From assembly GCA_023374025.1 (NCBI GenBank), contig SIJG01000063.1:310001-374000 (forward strand): 64,000 nt of DNA, in the 5' to 3' direction. The position numbers were made by a program, and so were the translations under genes. The notes under the pieces are model-generated. The model was not told the origin of the DNA. It made no database searches and saw only the letters and a program-made list of their open reading frames with translations. Shown here piece after piece: positions 46,049 to 57,712 of the stretch; the first letter of the stretch is position 1, and each line of letters opens with the position of its first letter. This DNA is from Heterodera schachtii (lineage: Eukaryota > Nematoda > Chromadorea > Rhabditida > Heteroderidae).

Positions 46049-47735
46049 TTATTCCTTGTCGATCGAGTCCTTTTTGTCCAACGATCCATTTTGAGTAATT
46101 CGAAGTTGAAGACGGGAATCCACAGCAGGCACATTGAAAATTTGGTCGTTTTTCACACGCTTTGGACATGACATGCCACGCTTTTCAAGCTCCAAATGGT
46201 AAATGATTTAATAATAATATAAAAATCTAGGTAATCAAAATTACTAATTTTTTTTTTTTTTACAAATTATAAATGTTTCGCTTAATTGTAAAATTTCATT
46301 TTGGTCGGCTTAAGTGAAATAGTCATTCTCACAGAAATTGTGTTGCTATTTCCATATAAAAAAATTTCATACTTTATGTAAAATAGGAAAAGGACAATTA
46401 ATTAATTTTATTTGAAGAAACAAAATATTAAATAAAAATTATATAACGAAATTTATAATAAAAATAATAATTCCAAAGATAAAAAAAAAACTCACAACTC
46501 GGCCCAATGAATACAAAGTCATGCACACTGAATACAAATCTCTTCCTTCATACAGATCATCAGCTTAATTAGTGTGTGATTAAAAATAAACATTAATGCA
46601 ATTAATTCAAAAACTTACTTTGGAATGTTTCATGCACGGGCACTCCTTGCTTCACTGACCATTCCACAAAATTTTTGATGTTTTCCATGCAAGCAAATCG
46701 GAAAAAATAAATTAAAAAACAAATTATTTTATATATTTTAGGTAAATGAATTAAAAAATGGATGGGTTAACCGTGTTGTAAGCGGAGTTTCGCCGGCCCA
46801 GACAAGCTTTCGTGGCCGATTTATCTTTGGGATTGCATTCGGCTCAATCTCATTTGCCAACCTTTTAAAAGCAAAAAATTCATTTAAAAACTCAATAAAA
46901 TATAAAAATTAAAAAAATTGAAAAGAAAATAATTAAAATAAATTGACCAATTGTCGCTTATTTCGGCTAATTATTTCCATTTTAAATAAAAATTAATTTT
47001 TGCTTAAATATTTTTAAAAAATGTGTAAAATCAGAATTATTCCAAAAGAAAAAACTAACAATTTCCAAATTTTCATTAAAAGGTCATAAATTTATTAAAA
47101 ATTTTTATTTTTTTTAATTTTTGCTTAGATCTAAGTAATGCGCAAATTTTAGCTTTTTGGGTGGAAATTCCTGTATATTTTTAAATTCGTCATTTTAAAT
47201 AAGGGTTCGTCTTCAACCAAATCGGGGATAGATAATCAGAGACCAGGCATGATTATCGCGCCCAGACAAAGTTTTTCGGGGATTGCCTGGACAATTTAAA
47301 AATTTGTGGCATGGAATTTTCATAAAAAACTCGAGAAATTAGGCAAAAAAATTTTTCAAATACGAAAAAAAAATCGTCGTATAGGCAGTTGGGGACGAAC
47401 TCTTTTGTGAAAATTAAAATTCTTTTAAAATTAAAAATAATTTATTTAAAATTGTCACACTTGCACAACGTTTGTCCGTCCTTCAGTGCCGTGTGAAAAT
47501 TTTCCCAAGCGCCGTCAGTGCTGAATTTGCCGCCCAATAATTCCTTTAACCATTCCAGCAAAAGCTCGCCTTCCCGTTCATTGTACTTGTTGGTTTGCTA
47601 ATTTGAATGAATGAGATTGATTTTATTTAATTAATAATTTAATTATTTTAAAAATATTAATTAATTAATTAAAAAACCATTCACTTTGCTCATTTCACTA
47701 ACTCTCAGCCCACTTGCCGATGAACGAAATGCCAT
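46049..47735 (-). CDS. Calponin/transgelin-like single CH-domain protein, 188 aa
   Basis: Six exons on the minus strand: 47735-47685, 47597-47461, 46861-46772, 46698-46619, 46563-46496, 46189-46049. They sum to 189 codons with the stop, the usual size of transgelin-type proteins. The calponin-homology domain runs from KYNEREGELLLEWLKELLGG through LANEIEPNAIPKIN and FACMENIKNFVEWSVKQGVP to DDLYEGRDLYSVCMTLYSLG. The family binds actin filaments and works in muscle and cytoskeleton. The C-terminus (about 40 residues, basic then SLDKKDSIDKE) has no calponin repeat. The acceptor before exon 4 reads TTTTTTCCG instead of TTTTTTCAG. With a normal AG at that exact spot the Arg codon CG|A and the frame are perfect, so the gene may be a recent pseudogene, carry a sequence error, or use an odd site. 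Confidence 0.75.
47212..47405. mobile_element. Possible short TIR element in the calponin-like gene intron
   Basis: AGGGTTCGTCTTCAAC at the left and GTTGGGGACGAACTCT at the right form imperfect inverted ends. No clear target duplication. Confidence 0.35.
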
Positions 47736-47969
47736 TTTAAAATGCAAGAATTTTTAGTTAAAAAAAACTAAAATATTATTTTTAATGTAATTTTATTAAA
47801 AATTAACATAACTACTTTTAAAAATGTTTTAAAATGTATTACTTAATTAATTAATTAATTAATGCAATCGAAAGATTAATTTTTAATTATTTTAAATAAG
47901 ACAAAGTTTTTGTTTTTCTAGCAAAAAAGTGTCATTCTGATCAATTGGTTATTTAGCTGACTTGGAATT

Positions 47970-48140
47970 AACTAGCCAACTGATCGGAAATGCTCAATAT
48001 GTGTTGTTGGATCGATGCGGTTGGTTGGCAACGAAAGTGCGATGGCCGAAGACGACAAAACATTCGAATTGATCGCTCCAATTCATTGACTTTCCCGACA
48101 TATGGTGCCCCTGCTGCTGGCCTCAATACTCTCCATCTGT
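47970..48140 (-). pseudogene. Possible kinesin-14-like gene fragment
   Basis: A minus-strand frame after a CTTAACAG acceptor reads GKVNELERSIRMFCRLRPSH. The stretch ELxxxIRxFCRxRP is the usual start of kinesin-14 motor domains. It ends at a stop after about 50 residues, with no nucleotide-binding P-loop, so it is at best a fragment. Confidence 0.3.
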
Positions 48141-48149
48141 TAAGCTTGA

Positions 48150-49630
48150 AAAATAGAAAAATTTTAAAATTATGGCACATTTCATTAATTATTTTTAAAT
48201 ATTCGAAAAATTTGAATTTTTTTTTTTTTTTTTTTGTGTAAATTTTGCAATATCGACAATCAAAAATACTTGTTTTTATTTTTAATTTGTTGAAAGAAAA
48301 AGTAAAAATAATCATTAATCACTTGAATGAAAAATTGAAACAAAATTTGCAAATCAGCATAAAAATCGTCAAGTACGCATAAAATTTTTCTTTGAAATAA
48401 AAGAAAAAATATCAAATTTCCATCTAGTAAGTTCAGAAAAAATAAATTTAAAAATTATAATTTTTAATCATGAAAATCTATTAATATATGAAAATTTTAA
48501 AATGAAAAATATGCCATTTTAAGAAAGAGCTCGAATTAGGCTTAAATCAAATATGACCGGTAGTAGATTTTTGGCTTATTCTTTGATCAATCACCAATTT
48601 TACATGTATCACAAAAACTATTTCCAATTTTTTTTTATTTCCCAGAAAATGCAACTTGAAATGTTTTTAAATCCATCCTCATTAAAAGTATTTTTAAAGT
48701 AACCCATGATGTGCTGGCTTTTTGGTATTGCACAATTTTTGCAGCACAAATCACACATTTAAAAAAAACATGCAAAACGCCAAGCATCATCACTCATTTC
48801 TTTCCCATTTTTGAACATCAAACTGGTTCCATCCCCCTAAATTGGTTCCTTCCAATCGTCGCAATTTCCAATTTTGTTTGGTGTGTATTTGTTGGCTACG
48901 ACGAATCAAATTGTCCCGAAAAATCGACGACCACACCAAAATTTGGGACGGGAAGGCTTCTTCTTCCTCTGCTGCTAATTGCCGCCCAAAAACCGCTTTA
49001 TTTGTTTAATTGATAATTTGCTGTTAAACAATGCATTTTGGTTCTTCGCCACTTTGCACGGGGCTATGGGCAATTAGCATTAATTAAACCATAAATATTA
49101 CAAATCTTACAAAATGGGCAAAAAATGATACTTTTTGAGAGACATAAATAGATCGGCAGAAGCATTGTTTGATGCCGGAAGAGTAGCACACATTTTGCTA
49201 CCGAAGCATCATAATTTGGTTTTAAATATAATATTATTAAATGATACATATTATTATTATTTAAATAAAAAAATTATTTATTAAATGAATTCAATTAAAA
49301 AATTTTTTTAAATATAAATCAGAGTTATCCTGTTCCAATTTATTCCCGGGATTTTTAAGATAGACCCGTACAGGATTCCGGAAAAAGTCCTGTTTTTACA
49401 GGAATACGGGTTCTGTTGTTTTTTTTTTTCCAAAATATACAGGACCCGGACCAGGGTCTTGGGAAATCCTTTACAGGATGATGCCATGTCCGGGACCTAT
49501 CTAGTTTAAACTTTCAATTTAAATAATTATTTAATGAAAATAAAATTTATAAATAAATCGTTTATCATTTATTGAATCTCATGAAAGCATAAAATTTATA
49601 AATATATTTAAAAAAATTATTTTATTTTTT
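48150..49630. other. Mostly non-coding interval
   Basis: One plus-strand open frame of 100 codons (48711-49013) has two hydrophobic stretches but no recognisable family or clear start context. Around 49330-49503 is a GC-rich stretch with GTACAGGATTCCGG and GTCCGGGACC units, probably a transposon fragment. Confidence 0.35.
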
Positions 49631-49650
49631 TAGATAATAAATTCATTCAA

Positions 49651-49845
49651 ATGAAATTTTTGGCGCCATTTCTACTGTTTTGCCTTGTGCTTGGGATTGC
49701 ATTTGTTGGCATTGAAGCACGAAGCACGGAGAAAGAAAAGCCAGTTTCGGCAATTAAATGGAAGATCAAACCGGGCAAAGGCCATGTTGAACAGCTGACC
49801 TTTGGAAAGTTCAAAAAATTGTTATTGGCACGAAAAATTGAATGA
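49651..49845 (+). CDS. Small secreted peptide, 64 aa
   Basis: Single-exon frame starting MKFLAPFLLFCLVLGIAFVG, a clear signal peptide with likely cleavage near residue 22 (IEA-RS). The mature part is about 40 residues, strongly basic (IKWKIKPGKGH, KFKKLLLARKIE), without cysteines. A TTTTTTAG acceptor 17 bp upstream suggests trans-splicing directly to the mRNA start, and AATAAA follows the stop by about 35 bp. Could be a neuropeptide-like, antimicrobial or effector-type peptide; nothing decides between them. Confidence 0.55.
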   Translation: MKFLAPFLLFCLVLGIAFVGIEARSTEKEKPVSAIKWKIKPGKGHVEQLTFGKFKKLLLARKIE

Positions 49846-49899
49846 AATTGTCTGACATACAATAATCATAATATGTTCAAATAAATAAAAATGAAAAAT

Positions 49900-51040
49900 A
49901 TTTTGGTTTTTTTCCCTAATTTTAATATTTAATGCTAAGCCTTAACTTTTTAACATTGTGTTTTGTAAATAATATCTCAATTATATTTGACGAATTGTTT
50001 TTAAATTAGCATTCAATTACTTAATTGAAAATTTTGCAATCCGTTAATTGAAGAAATCAAAAAAGGTTCGAGAAAATTAGCAATTTTTTGAAATTTGAAT
50101 AAATAAATTGATGAAATTTAATTCCGCTTCTTATAGAATCAATTTAAATTAAATTTGGCTTATTGTGTATAATAGTGCAATTAATTTTTTGTTTTTTCAT
50201 TTCCAACTTCCGACAAAATTGCTATGTCTCGTCTGTGATTGAATACAATTTAGAATAAACAAATGATGGGCCGTAAACCGAAAAACACTTCCGGCCAATT
50301 TTTTTGTTTTTGTTTTGAATTTTGTTTTAAATCGGAAATGCTCAATTTCAATTCAATCAACGCCGAGATTAAACAATATTTATACAAGAAATGATTTCCG
50401 GTTAAGGAGACAGTGATTGATGACACAGTGTGGCGGTAAATAACATAGATCATTTGTTTTTGCTTTATAAATGAAAAAGTGTGAAACAATTGATAGTAAT
50501 TAAAATACTAATTAATTGAAAAAATTTTATAAAAAAGATATTAAAATTCAGTTTTGAAAATTCTGATTTTTTTAAAAGAAAATTTTTGCTAAATCGAAAA
50601 CTTTTAATTAGCCATTTCTGACTAAAATTTTCGGAATTATAATTTTTTTCTTTTGATAAATGAAAGAGTATGAAACAAATGATAGTAATTACAATTCAAA
50701 ATTTTAATGTAAAAAATTTACAAGCATTTATGAATTATTGTAATTATAGAAGAGAATACTATAAAAAAAAAAATCATTTTCCAACATTCCAAAAATTTGA
50801 GAGTCTATTTAAACCAAAAAAATTGGTCATATCGAAAAACTTCAATTAACCATTTCTGACCAAGCTTTTCGGAATCACTCCTCTGGTGGGGTAATTAATC
50901 AAAGTCAACAAAGGTCGTTTGTTTGTTTTAATTAGTGTCATTTAATTTCACTTAATTGTTCATTCATTTTGAAAATCAAGACTGGTATAAAATATTTCAT
51001 TCTCGAAATAAAATTTGAAACGTCATTTTAATTATTTTAG
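49900..51040. other. Intergenic AT-rich DNA
   Basis: Two related segments (about 50450-50640 and 50655-50880) repeat ATGAAAxAGTxTGAAACAA, then AACTTxxAATTAxCCATTTCTGAC. No gene seen. Confidence 0.4.
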
Positions 51041-51045
51041 GCATA

Positions 51046-52355
51046 ATGGCTTTCGGTTTAAAAATTTTTCTTCAACTATTTATTTCATTTGCTTTTGTTG
51101 GACTGATCACTGAGGTATGACAGTGAATTTTTTGATTTAAAAAATAATTTTTCTAAGCCTTAATTTATTCTCCAACTTTCAGGCTTCCATCAAAGTTGTT
51201 CCGATCAGTTATTTGATCAAATTTAATGGAATTGATCAGTCACAACCACAATATTTGTCATATAAAAATAAACAAAATGTAAATTTATATAAAAATAATT
51301 TTGCTAAATTTTTAATAGATCATTTTAAATTTCAGGTGCCTGAAGCTGAAAAAATTAATTATAAAATGGACAATTCGATTATGAATCTCTCGCCGAAGCT
51401 AAAGGAAGAAACATGGGATAAAAAGGCAAAAAATTATAATTTTTAATTGAATTAATTAATTTGGATATAATTTTAGGAAATCAATGGAATGGTGCAACAA
51501 CAAAAATTAACGCAAAATTTTGCTCCAACAACCCAATTAAATGATCGAAATGATCAACAGAAAGTGCCAACTCAAAAAGATGAGCAGAGGCCGCCGATTT
51601 TGTGGGCAATGCCCAGTTTAAAACAACAATTTTTAAAACATAAACCGATTGTTTTAACTGAATTTCAACGACAGCAAAAAATTGAACCAAATCGGCCAAT
51701 AATTACAAATCATGTCCAACAAAATCAGTACCAAGCAGTTTCCACTAAACTGTTTGATCAAAATCAGTCCCAAACAGCTCCAGCACAGTTCCAGCCAATT
51801 CAGTATCAACCTGCGGTTAAAAAGCAGCTCCAGTTAACTCAGTACCGACCTAATTACCTACATCAATTTGTGCCAAATCAGTATCAGCCGGCTTCAAACT
51901 CTCCAATCCAATTTCATCCGGATCAGTTTAAGCCATCTCCCCCAGCAGAATTGCTTCAAAAAAGACAGGATCAACTGATGATGGCTTCACCAAATCAGTC
52001 CCAAGCGGAGAAACCGCAGCCGGCGGCGTCGCCAAGCCAATTTCTGCCAGCTCAGTACCAGCCGATAGTGCCAAGCCAAATTTTCATGGACAAGCCAACA
52101 AATTCCCAAACTGCGGATCAAAGCAAGAAAATCATTGCACAATCGGTTGACTCTCCAGCAGGCGGAGTAAGAAACAGCAAATTCACGCCATGGAATGTGC
52201 ACAGTTACTACTACACAAGCTATGATGAGTGTGACCCGTGGTGCCGTGCGCATTGTGCCACCAAACGGACGCCCGAATTCTGCTTCAAAGCTGGGCCATG
52301 CTTGGCCAATTGTTACCGAATTGTCACCAATTTTTTGAGGGCACGTCGAATGTGA
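51046..52355 (+). CDS. Secreted Gln/Pro-rich protein with a cysteine-rich C-terminus, about 378 aa
   Basis: Four exons: 51046-51114, 51183-51278, 51336-51425, 51477-52355, all joined in phase 0. The third intron (51426-51476) starts with GC. Signal peptide: LKIFLQLFISFAFVGLITE. The middle ~200 residues are built from degenerate repeats around QYQP and NQxQ (FQPIQYQPAVKKQ, VPNQYQPASNSP, LPAQYQPIVPSQ), a disordered Gln/Pro-rich region. The last ~50 residues form a compact module YDECDPWCRAHC followed by FCFKAGPCLANCYR, with seven cysteines including a CRAHC pair. A TTTTAG acceptor 5 bp before the ATG suggests trans-splicing. Such architecture occurs in secreted gland, eggshell or cuticle proteins; no specific family was recognised. 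Confidence 0.65.
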
Positions 52356-52505
52356 AATGAAATAATCTAATATTTATTAGTTTTGTTGTGCCATTCCAAA
52401 CAATTTTGAGAAATTTATTTGCACGTTTCATTAAATGTTATTAAAAACTGTAATTAGCACTGGAAATTGAAGTCATATAAATGGTGTTAGGTCGTTACTT
52501 AAAAA

Positions 52506-53314
52506 TAGAGTTGCACGGGACCGGGACGGGAATTCCCGGTTTTTTCAGGTCTCGGTTTTTGGAAAAAAAGAAATCCCGGTCCCGATTTTGACAGTCCCGG
52601 TCCGGGCGGGACTAAATAAGCGCTGGTAAGAATGGGCATCTGGGTGAGAAAATAGAAGGAAATTGATGAAGATGGAGAAATTTTTGAGAAAAAAATTTTT
52701 TAATTAAATTTATTTATTTCGTTTCAAGCAACACATTTGGTCTAGTGGCTAAACCTTCTGCTTTTCATTAATTTTCTCTTGGCTTCAATTCCCCACTTGG
52801 ATAGAATATTTTTCATATTTTCTTCACCATTATTTTACTGTAATTAAAATTTTTTAATAGGAAAATGTTCCAACTTTTATTTTTCTTTAATTTTTTAGCC
52901 GAAAAACCCACAAATAACCAAATATTTGGTCATTTTTTGGTAAATTCTGTTAACAGATCTCACTCAAAATTTTCCGGCGGCGCCTATCGGCACCGCCTGA
53001 CCCCGCCCCTACCCCAATGTTCCCAAAAAGTTTTTTGGAAAAACTGCGCCCAAAAAAGCTATTTAAAAACATAAAAATTTAAGAGATTGTAATTTATTTT
53101 ATCTAAAAAAATTCCAAAAATTTTGGGACTCAGAATTGAACCTAGCTTCAAATTTTTGGAATTTTTCAAATTTTTTTGAAAAAATTTTTCTTTTGGGAAA
53201 AGTCCCGGTTGGTCCCGGTCCCGGTTTCAAAACTTGGTCACTGTCAAGACTTTTCTGGTCCCGGTAAGTCCCGGTCCCGGTTTTTGTCAAAATTCCCGGT
53301 CCCGTGCAATTCTA
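52506..53314. mobile_element. hAT-like element, TAGAGTTGCACGGGACC ends, 809 bp
   Basis: Ends TAGAGTTGCACGGGACCGGG and, inverted, GGTCCCGTGCAATTCTA. Perfect 8-bp target duplication CTTAAAAA at 52498-52505 and 53315-53322. The interior includes a tRNA-like stretch (52738-52792) and the GC-rich core (about 52972-53003). Confidence 0.92.
52738..52792 (+). repeat. tRNA-like sequence inside a transposon
   Basis: TGGTCTAGTGG at 52738-52748 equals the A box of the tRNA-Pro at 45556, and GGCTTCAATTCC at 52781-52792 is one insertion away from its B box, at nearly the same distance. The stems do not pair well. A decayed tRNA or the head of a tRNA-derived SINE. Confidence 0.5.
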
Positions 53315-53329
53315 CTTAAAAACCATCTA

Positions 53330-54026
53330 AAAGGTCGCTATACTCAAAATACCATCAAATGGGAAATTTTTGACAGAAATAATTCATAACCTTGCTCAAG
53401 AGTAACAAAATTTTAAATTCTTATATTATTTCTAAGAAAATTTTTTGAACTTTGGCAAGAAATAGAGAACAATTAGCACTATTGAATGATATTATTTGCT
53501 TTTTAGAAAATTATAATCAAAAAAAATTTTTGTACTGAATTAAAAATTAAAATTTGTCGACTGACTGTTAGGCCTTATGCAAACGTATTTTTTCTGCAAA
53601 ATTTTACATTATTCTGACAACAGCATTTCGTAATAATATAAAAAATTTAAAAAAAAAATTGTTGTGAATTTGCACTTTATCAAATGGATATATTATAGTC
53701 AATGAAAATAATTCATAAAAAATTCATCATATGATTCGGGCATTTCTCATCAAATGTCTTTCTCTTCAACCAGAAAAAATCCATTCGAAATATTTTACAA
53801 AAAGAAAAATGTTTTATTTTACATATTAAAAAATTATTATATTAAAATATTATATAGCTGGCCCAAAATATTTAGAAAAATGGAAAAAAAAATAATAATA
53901 ATTTAGAAAATCTTTTCTAAACCTTTAAACGCTTTTTATCTTTATTTTAATTCTTGAATCATTCTAAACAATTCACCCATTTTTTAAATAATATAATAAT
54001 TAAACCGTTAAAAGCTTGTATTTAGA
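53330..54026. other. Upstream region of the first J-domain gene
   Basis: 53380-53560 is a copy of the GTCATAAC-type dispersed repeat. 53740-54026 is nearly identical to 60235-60531 upstream of the second gene, so promoter DNA was duplicated with the gene. A TTTAG precedes the ATG by 2-3 bp, a probable trans-splice site. Confidence 0.55.
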
Positions 54027-57000
54027 ATGTGCCGACCCAAAAAGCGTCAATTGTTGCAATTATTTTTATTATTTTGTTATTTAATTGATGGACATCAATT
54101 AGGCCCAGTGCAAGTAATTGAGAACAATTTAGAACAAACTGAAGAAGTAAAAGCGAAAAACATTGAAATGGCACAACAAATTGTTGAAATCCGCGAAAAA
54201 AATGTTAATGGAAACATAGAAAATGAGCTGTTGGAAGTGTGCAATTTGTTGAAATGTCCCAGCGCAAATGTGGACAAATTTTTGAAAATTCAACTTTTAA
54301 AAATGCACCCGGACAAAATGGGAGCACAAAATGCCGAATTGGCCGCAGAAGCAACCAGAGGTAAAATGTGGCATTTCGTTTGCTCATAAAATTATTTTAC
54401 AATTTTTTTTAATTTACTTATTTTTAGTGATTAATGTGTTGCGCGAATTTGTTAAAGAGAACCCGCAAAAAGGTCTTTATCATTACAGACATAGAATTGT
54501 TGAGATTTTTGGCATTTAAAAAAATAATAAATTTATATCGTGATAATTAATTGTTTCATTTCTTTTAGCAAATCAAATTCTGACTAATGAGCGGCAAATC
54601 ATTTCGGAGTCATTAAAAAGTAAATGTTTGAAAATATCGAATCTTTAAATAAAAAATTGAAATGAGGCTTATACGATATCTGGCATCATTTGAATGCTCA
54701 ATGAGTGCTTATCACTTTAATGTCAAAATAGCAATAAAACATGCAAGTGTAAAAAAAGTTATGGCAAAAGGCGCCGAAAAAGCCATGAAAAAAGTCAATT
54801 TTTGAGGTTTTTTTGTCATAACTTTTTTTTTAAACCGACAAGAATTTTTGAAATTTTGCAGGCTAATTCAGAATGTTAAGAGCTACCGAAAGATACCTAA
54901 AAATGTGATTTGGTTAAATGAGAAAAGTTATTAGCAACGGCGCCGAAAGGGTCGGCGCCGAACTGGCCGGTTCCCTCCGGGACCGAGCCGGGAATTCTCG
55001 GTCCTCCCAGGTCAAACTACTTTTTTTTTAATAAAAACCATCATAATGGGCGTTAGTCAAAAAACCATCAAATGGAAATTTTTGTGTTTTGGGCGTTAGT
55101 CGAAAATCCATCAAATCAGACATTTGACATTTTCATGTCCTTTATCAATTACTTTTATAAAATCAATTAAGTAATAAATTTAAATATTTTTAAACAAACT
55201 TTTCATAATAAAATTTTTATTAGAAAATTCATTTCATTAATGTAAAACCCATACATTGATTAATTTAAGAATTTTTCCTCCTTTCTCATTCATATTTTAA
55301 ATTTTGGTTTTGTTTATAAATTTTTTTAGAAAATTTTTACTAACCTATAGGAATTTTTTTTCGAAAATTTCCCCAATTTTCAGTGTGTTTTAGGGTCTCC
55401 AGATCACCATGAAAGAGTGATCTGATCAAGTAGGTGTAAAAAAAGACTTTTTTGATCAGCATCAAAAGTAATGTTAGCATGAATTATTTCAGAATTTTTG
55501 CCCATAAAATATGACTTTTTCTTTGATGAATTTAATGGGACAACACTTGTGACCACCTAAAAATGATGTGTGGCTCATAAAATCGAATAGAATTCTAGCA
55601 CCAAATCTTCTCTTGGCTAATATGATCGGTATCGTTGGAAAGCCCATAATAAATGTTATCAGAAATTTTTCTATAATATCTTCAAGGAAGGATGGATGCA
55701 CTTTTGACCATGACTCTGTATATAGTAAAAAATATTATAAAAATTATATTTATAAAACAAAACCAAAATTTAAAATATGAATGAGAAAAGGAGGAAAAAT
55801 TCTTAAATTAATCAATGTATGGGTTTTAAATTAATCAAATAATTTTCTAATTAAAATATTATTATTATGAAAAGTTTGTTTAATAATATTTAAATGTATT
55901 ACTTAATTGATTTTATAAAAGTAATTGATAAAGGACATGAAAATGTCAAATGTCTGATTTGATGGTTTTTGGCTAACGCCCATTTTGATGGACTTTTGAC
56001 TAAAGTCCCAGCACCGACTGAGCTACGGGCGCTCACCTTAGAGATTCTCCCTAGTTTTCCTATATCCCACTTCATCCCTGACTCCGCTTCCATCTGGCAT
56101 CAAATTAAAAATATATAATATAAAATCCTTGCTCTATAAAATATGTATTTGCGAGGAATTATATGATGATAAAAAATTTCAGAAAATTTTTTGAAGTTTT
56201 CCGTTTTTTTCAGAATTTTGTTATGATGACGAAATCCTACGAAAGGCTACGTTAACAGATGTCAGACGGATGAGAAAAGATTTGTTTGACAATGATTTGC
56301 CCAAAAAACTTGATGTAATTGAATGTTTTGTTAAACAAAATTCGGAATTTCAACGCAACAACAACAAAAATTTATTTTACCAAATGAAGGATGAACTCAT
56401 TTTGCATCGAACCGTATTTTTTAATGAGCAATTTGAAATTCATTTGGAACAAATTAAAGGATTTGGCAAAAATTATCAAATGAGAATTCATGAAATTGCC
56501 AAACTGCTTGATGAGATACGCAAAGCAAAGAGTCAAATTGAACAACAGCAAATGTAAAAAAAAAATAACGTGAAAAATTAAGGGGAAAAAAACAGGAATT
56601 TCGGCGCTAATTAAAAACCATATCTTTTGAATGGTATTTGTAGATAATTTTGGTCAATAGGAACCAATTATTTAAATCTTGATATCATTCGAAAGCTCTA
56701 AATGTTTTGCTATAAGCCTGCAAAATTTCAAAAAAATTCGTTTAGTTTCAAGAAAGTTATGACTAAAAATGTTCAAAAAAACTTGCAAAAAATTTGTTCG
56801 AGTCCTTTCTCTAGAAAATTGGGGACTCTTTCGATCGGACACCTGTTTTGACCAATTTCTAACCCCTAACCCGAATTAAAATAGGTGTCAAAAAATTGGT
56901 GATCGGGGATTCCAAATACTCCCGGGAACATGTATTCATCAAAAGAACGACTCTTGAACTAGCGCCGAATTTTCCATAACTGAAAAAAAGCCTCTAAACA

Positions 57001-57617
57001 TTCGATGGGGGAAGGCTTTCAATTGAAAAATTTGCAATTTAATTTCAACAAAAGTATTAAAACAACAAAAACTTAATTAAATAAAATTATAAAATTTAAG
57101 GTCTCAATTTCAATTTCTTACACCAAATGATATTGCCAAAATATTTGATCAAAAAATTGCTGCAATTTTTGAATGGAAAGAAAATGCGCGTTTGGCAATT
57201 TTGAAAGCGGAAGAACGCCACAAATTGGAGGAGCAATTAGGCGAAATTAAAATGCAAATTGCTGAACTAAAACGTGGTGGCATCATTGGAAGCCATTCAT
57301 CATCAGATTTAGTGAATTTGGCGACACAAAAAATGATCAATTTTAAACATTTTACATTGAAAAAAATTCCGCAGTCCAAATTGGCCAAACTTAACCGAGA
57401 GCATGAGCAAATAGCGAAAAAAATTGAGCAACATGTTGATCAGGAATATCTTTTGATCAAAGCGCCAAAGAACAACCCAAGCGAAGTGTACAAAATGTGG
57501 AAACAATGGGAAAGTTTGAAATTTACAAAAGATTTTTACAAAAGAATTGAGCAGAAGTACACTTTGCAGAATTATTACTTGAACAATAAACGTTCAAATA
57601 TATTTTATGTTTTTTGA
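54027..57617 (+). CDS. Secreted protein with divergent J domain, first of a tandem pair
   Basis: Five exons: 54027-54360, 54428-54472, 54569-54619, 56214-56553, 57101-57617; phases agree at all four joins, total 429 codons. The signal peptide RQLLQLFLLFCYLIDG is preceded by MCRPKK. A helical stretch follows, then LLKCPSANVDKFLKIQLLKM with HPDKMG, which matches helix II and the HPD motif of J domains (co-chaperones that stimulate Hsp70). Later exons are charged and helical (RRMRKDLFDNDLPKKLDVIE, EERHKLEEQLGEIKMQIAEL). The end has NNPSEVYKMWKQWESLKFT, conserved in the paralogue. Intron 3 is long (1.6 kb) because of a foldback insertion. A secreted or ER J-protein; specific role unknown. Confidence 0.7.
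55030..55990. mobile_element. Foldback element with about 280-bp inverted ends
   Basis: The segment from about 55030 to 55310 recurs inverted at about 55770-55990: GGGCGTTAGTC and its reverse, then GACATTTTCATGTCC and a long AT-rich match. The unique middle (55320-55760) has short open frames only. It lies in intron 3 of the first J-domain gene. Long inverted ends suggest a Mutator-like or other foldback element. Confidence 0.65.
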
Positions 57618-57712
57618 TTTATTTATTTTTGTATATTTTTTATTTTGTTGTCGAGCGATGATTTTTTTAACTATTTTTGTTGATTTTGGCTGATTTTATA
57701 GTTGCATTTTTT

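Noticed and set aside
48711..49013. 100-codon frame with hydrophobic stretches
   Set aside because: No splice context, no family match and base composition like the surrounding non-coding DNA; left as uncertain.
55489..55780. Overlapping 70-codon frames inside the foldback element
   Set aside because: Both strands are open, with no recognisable domain; not enough to call a transposase.
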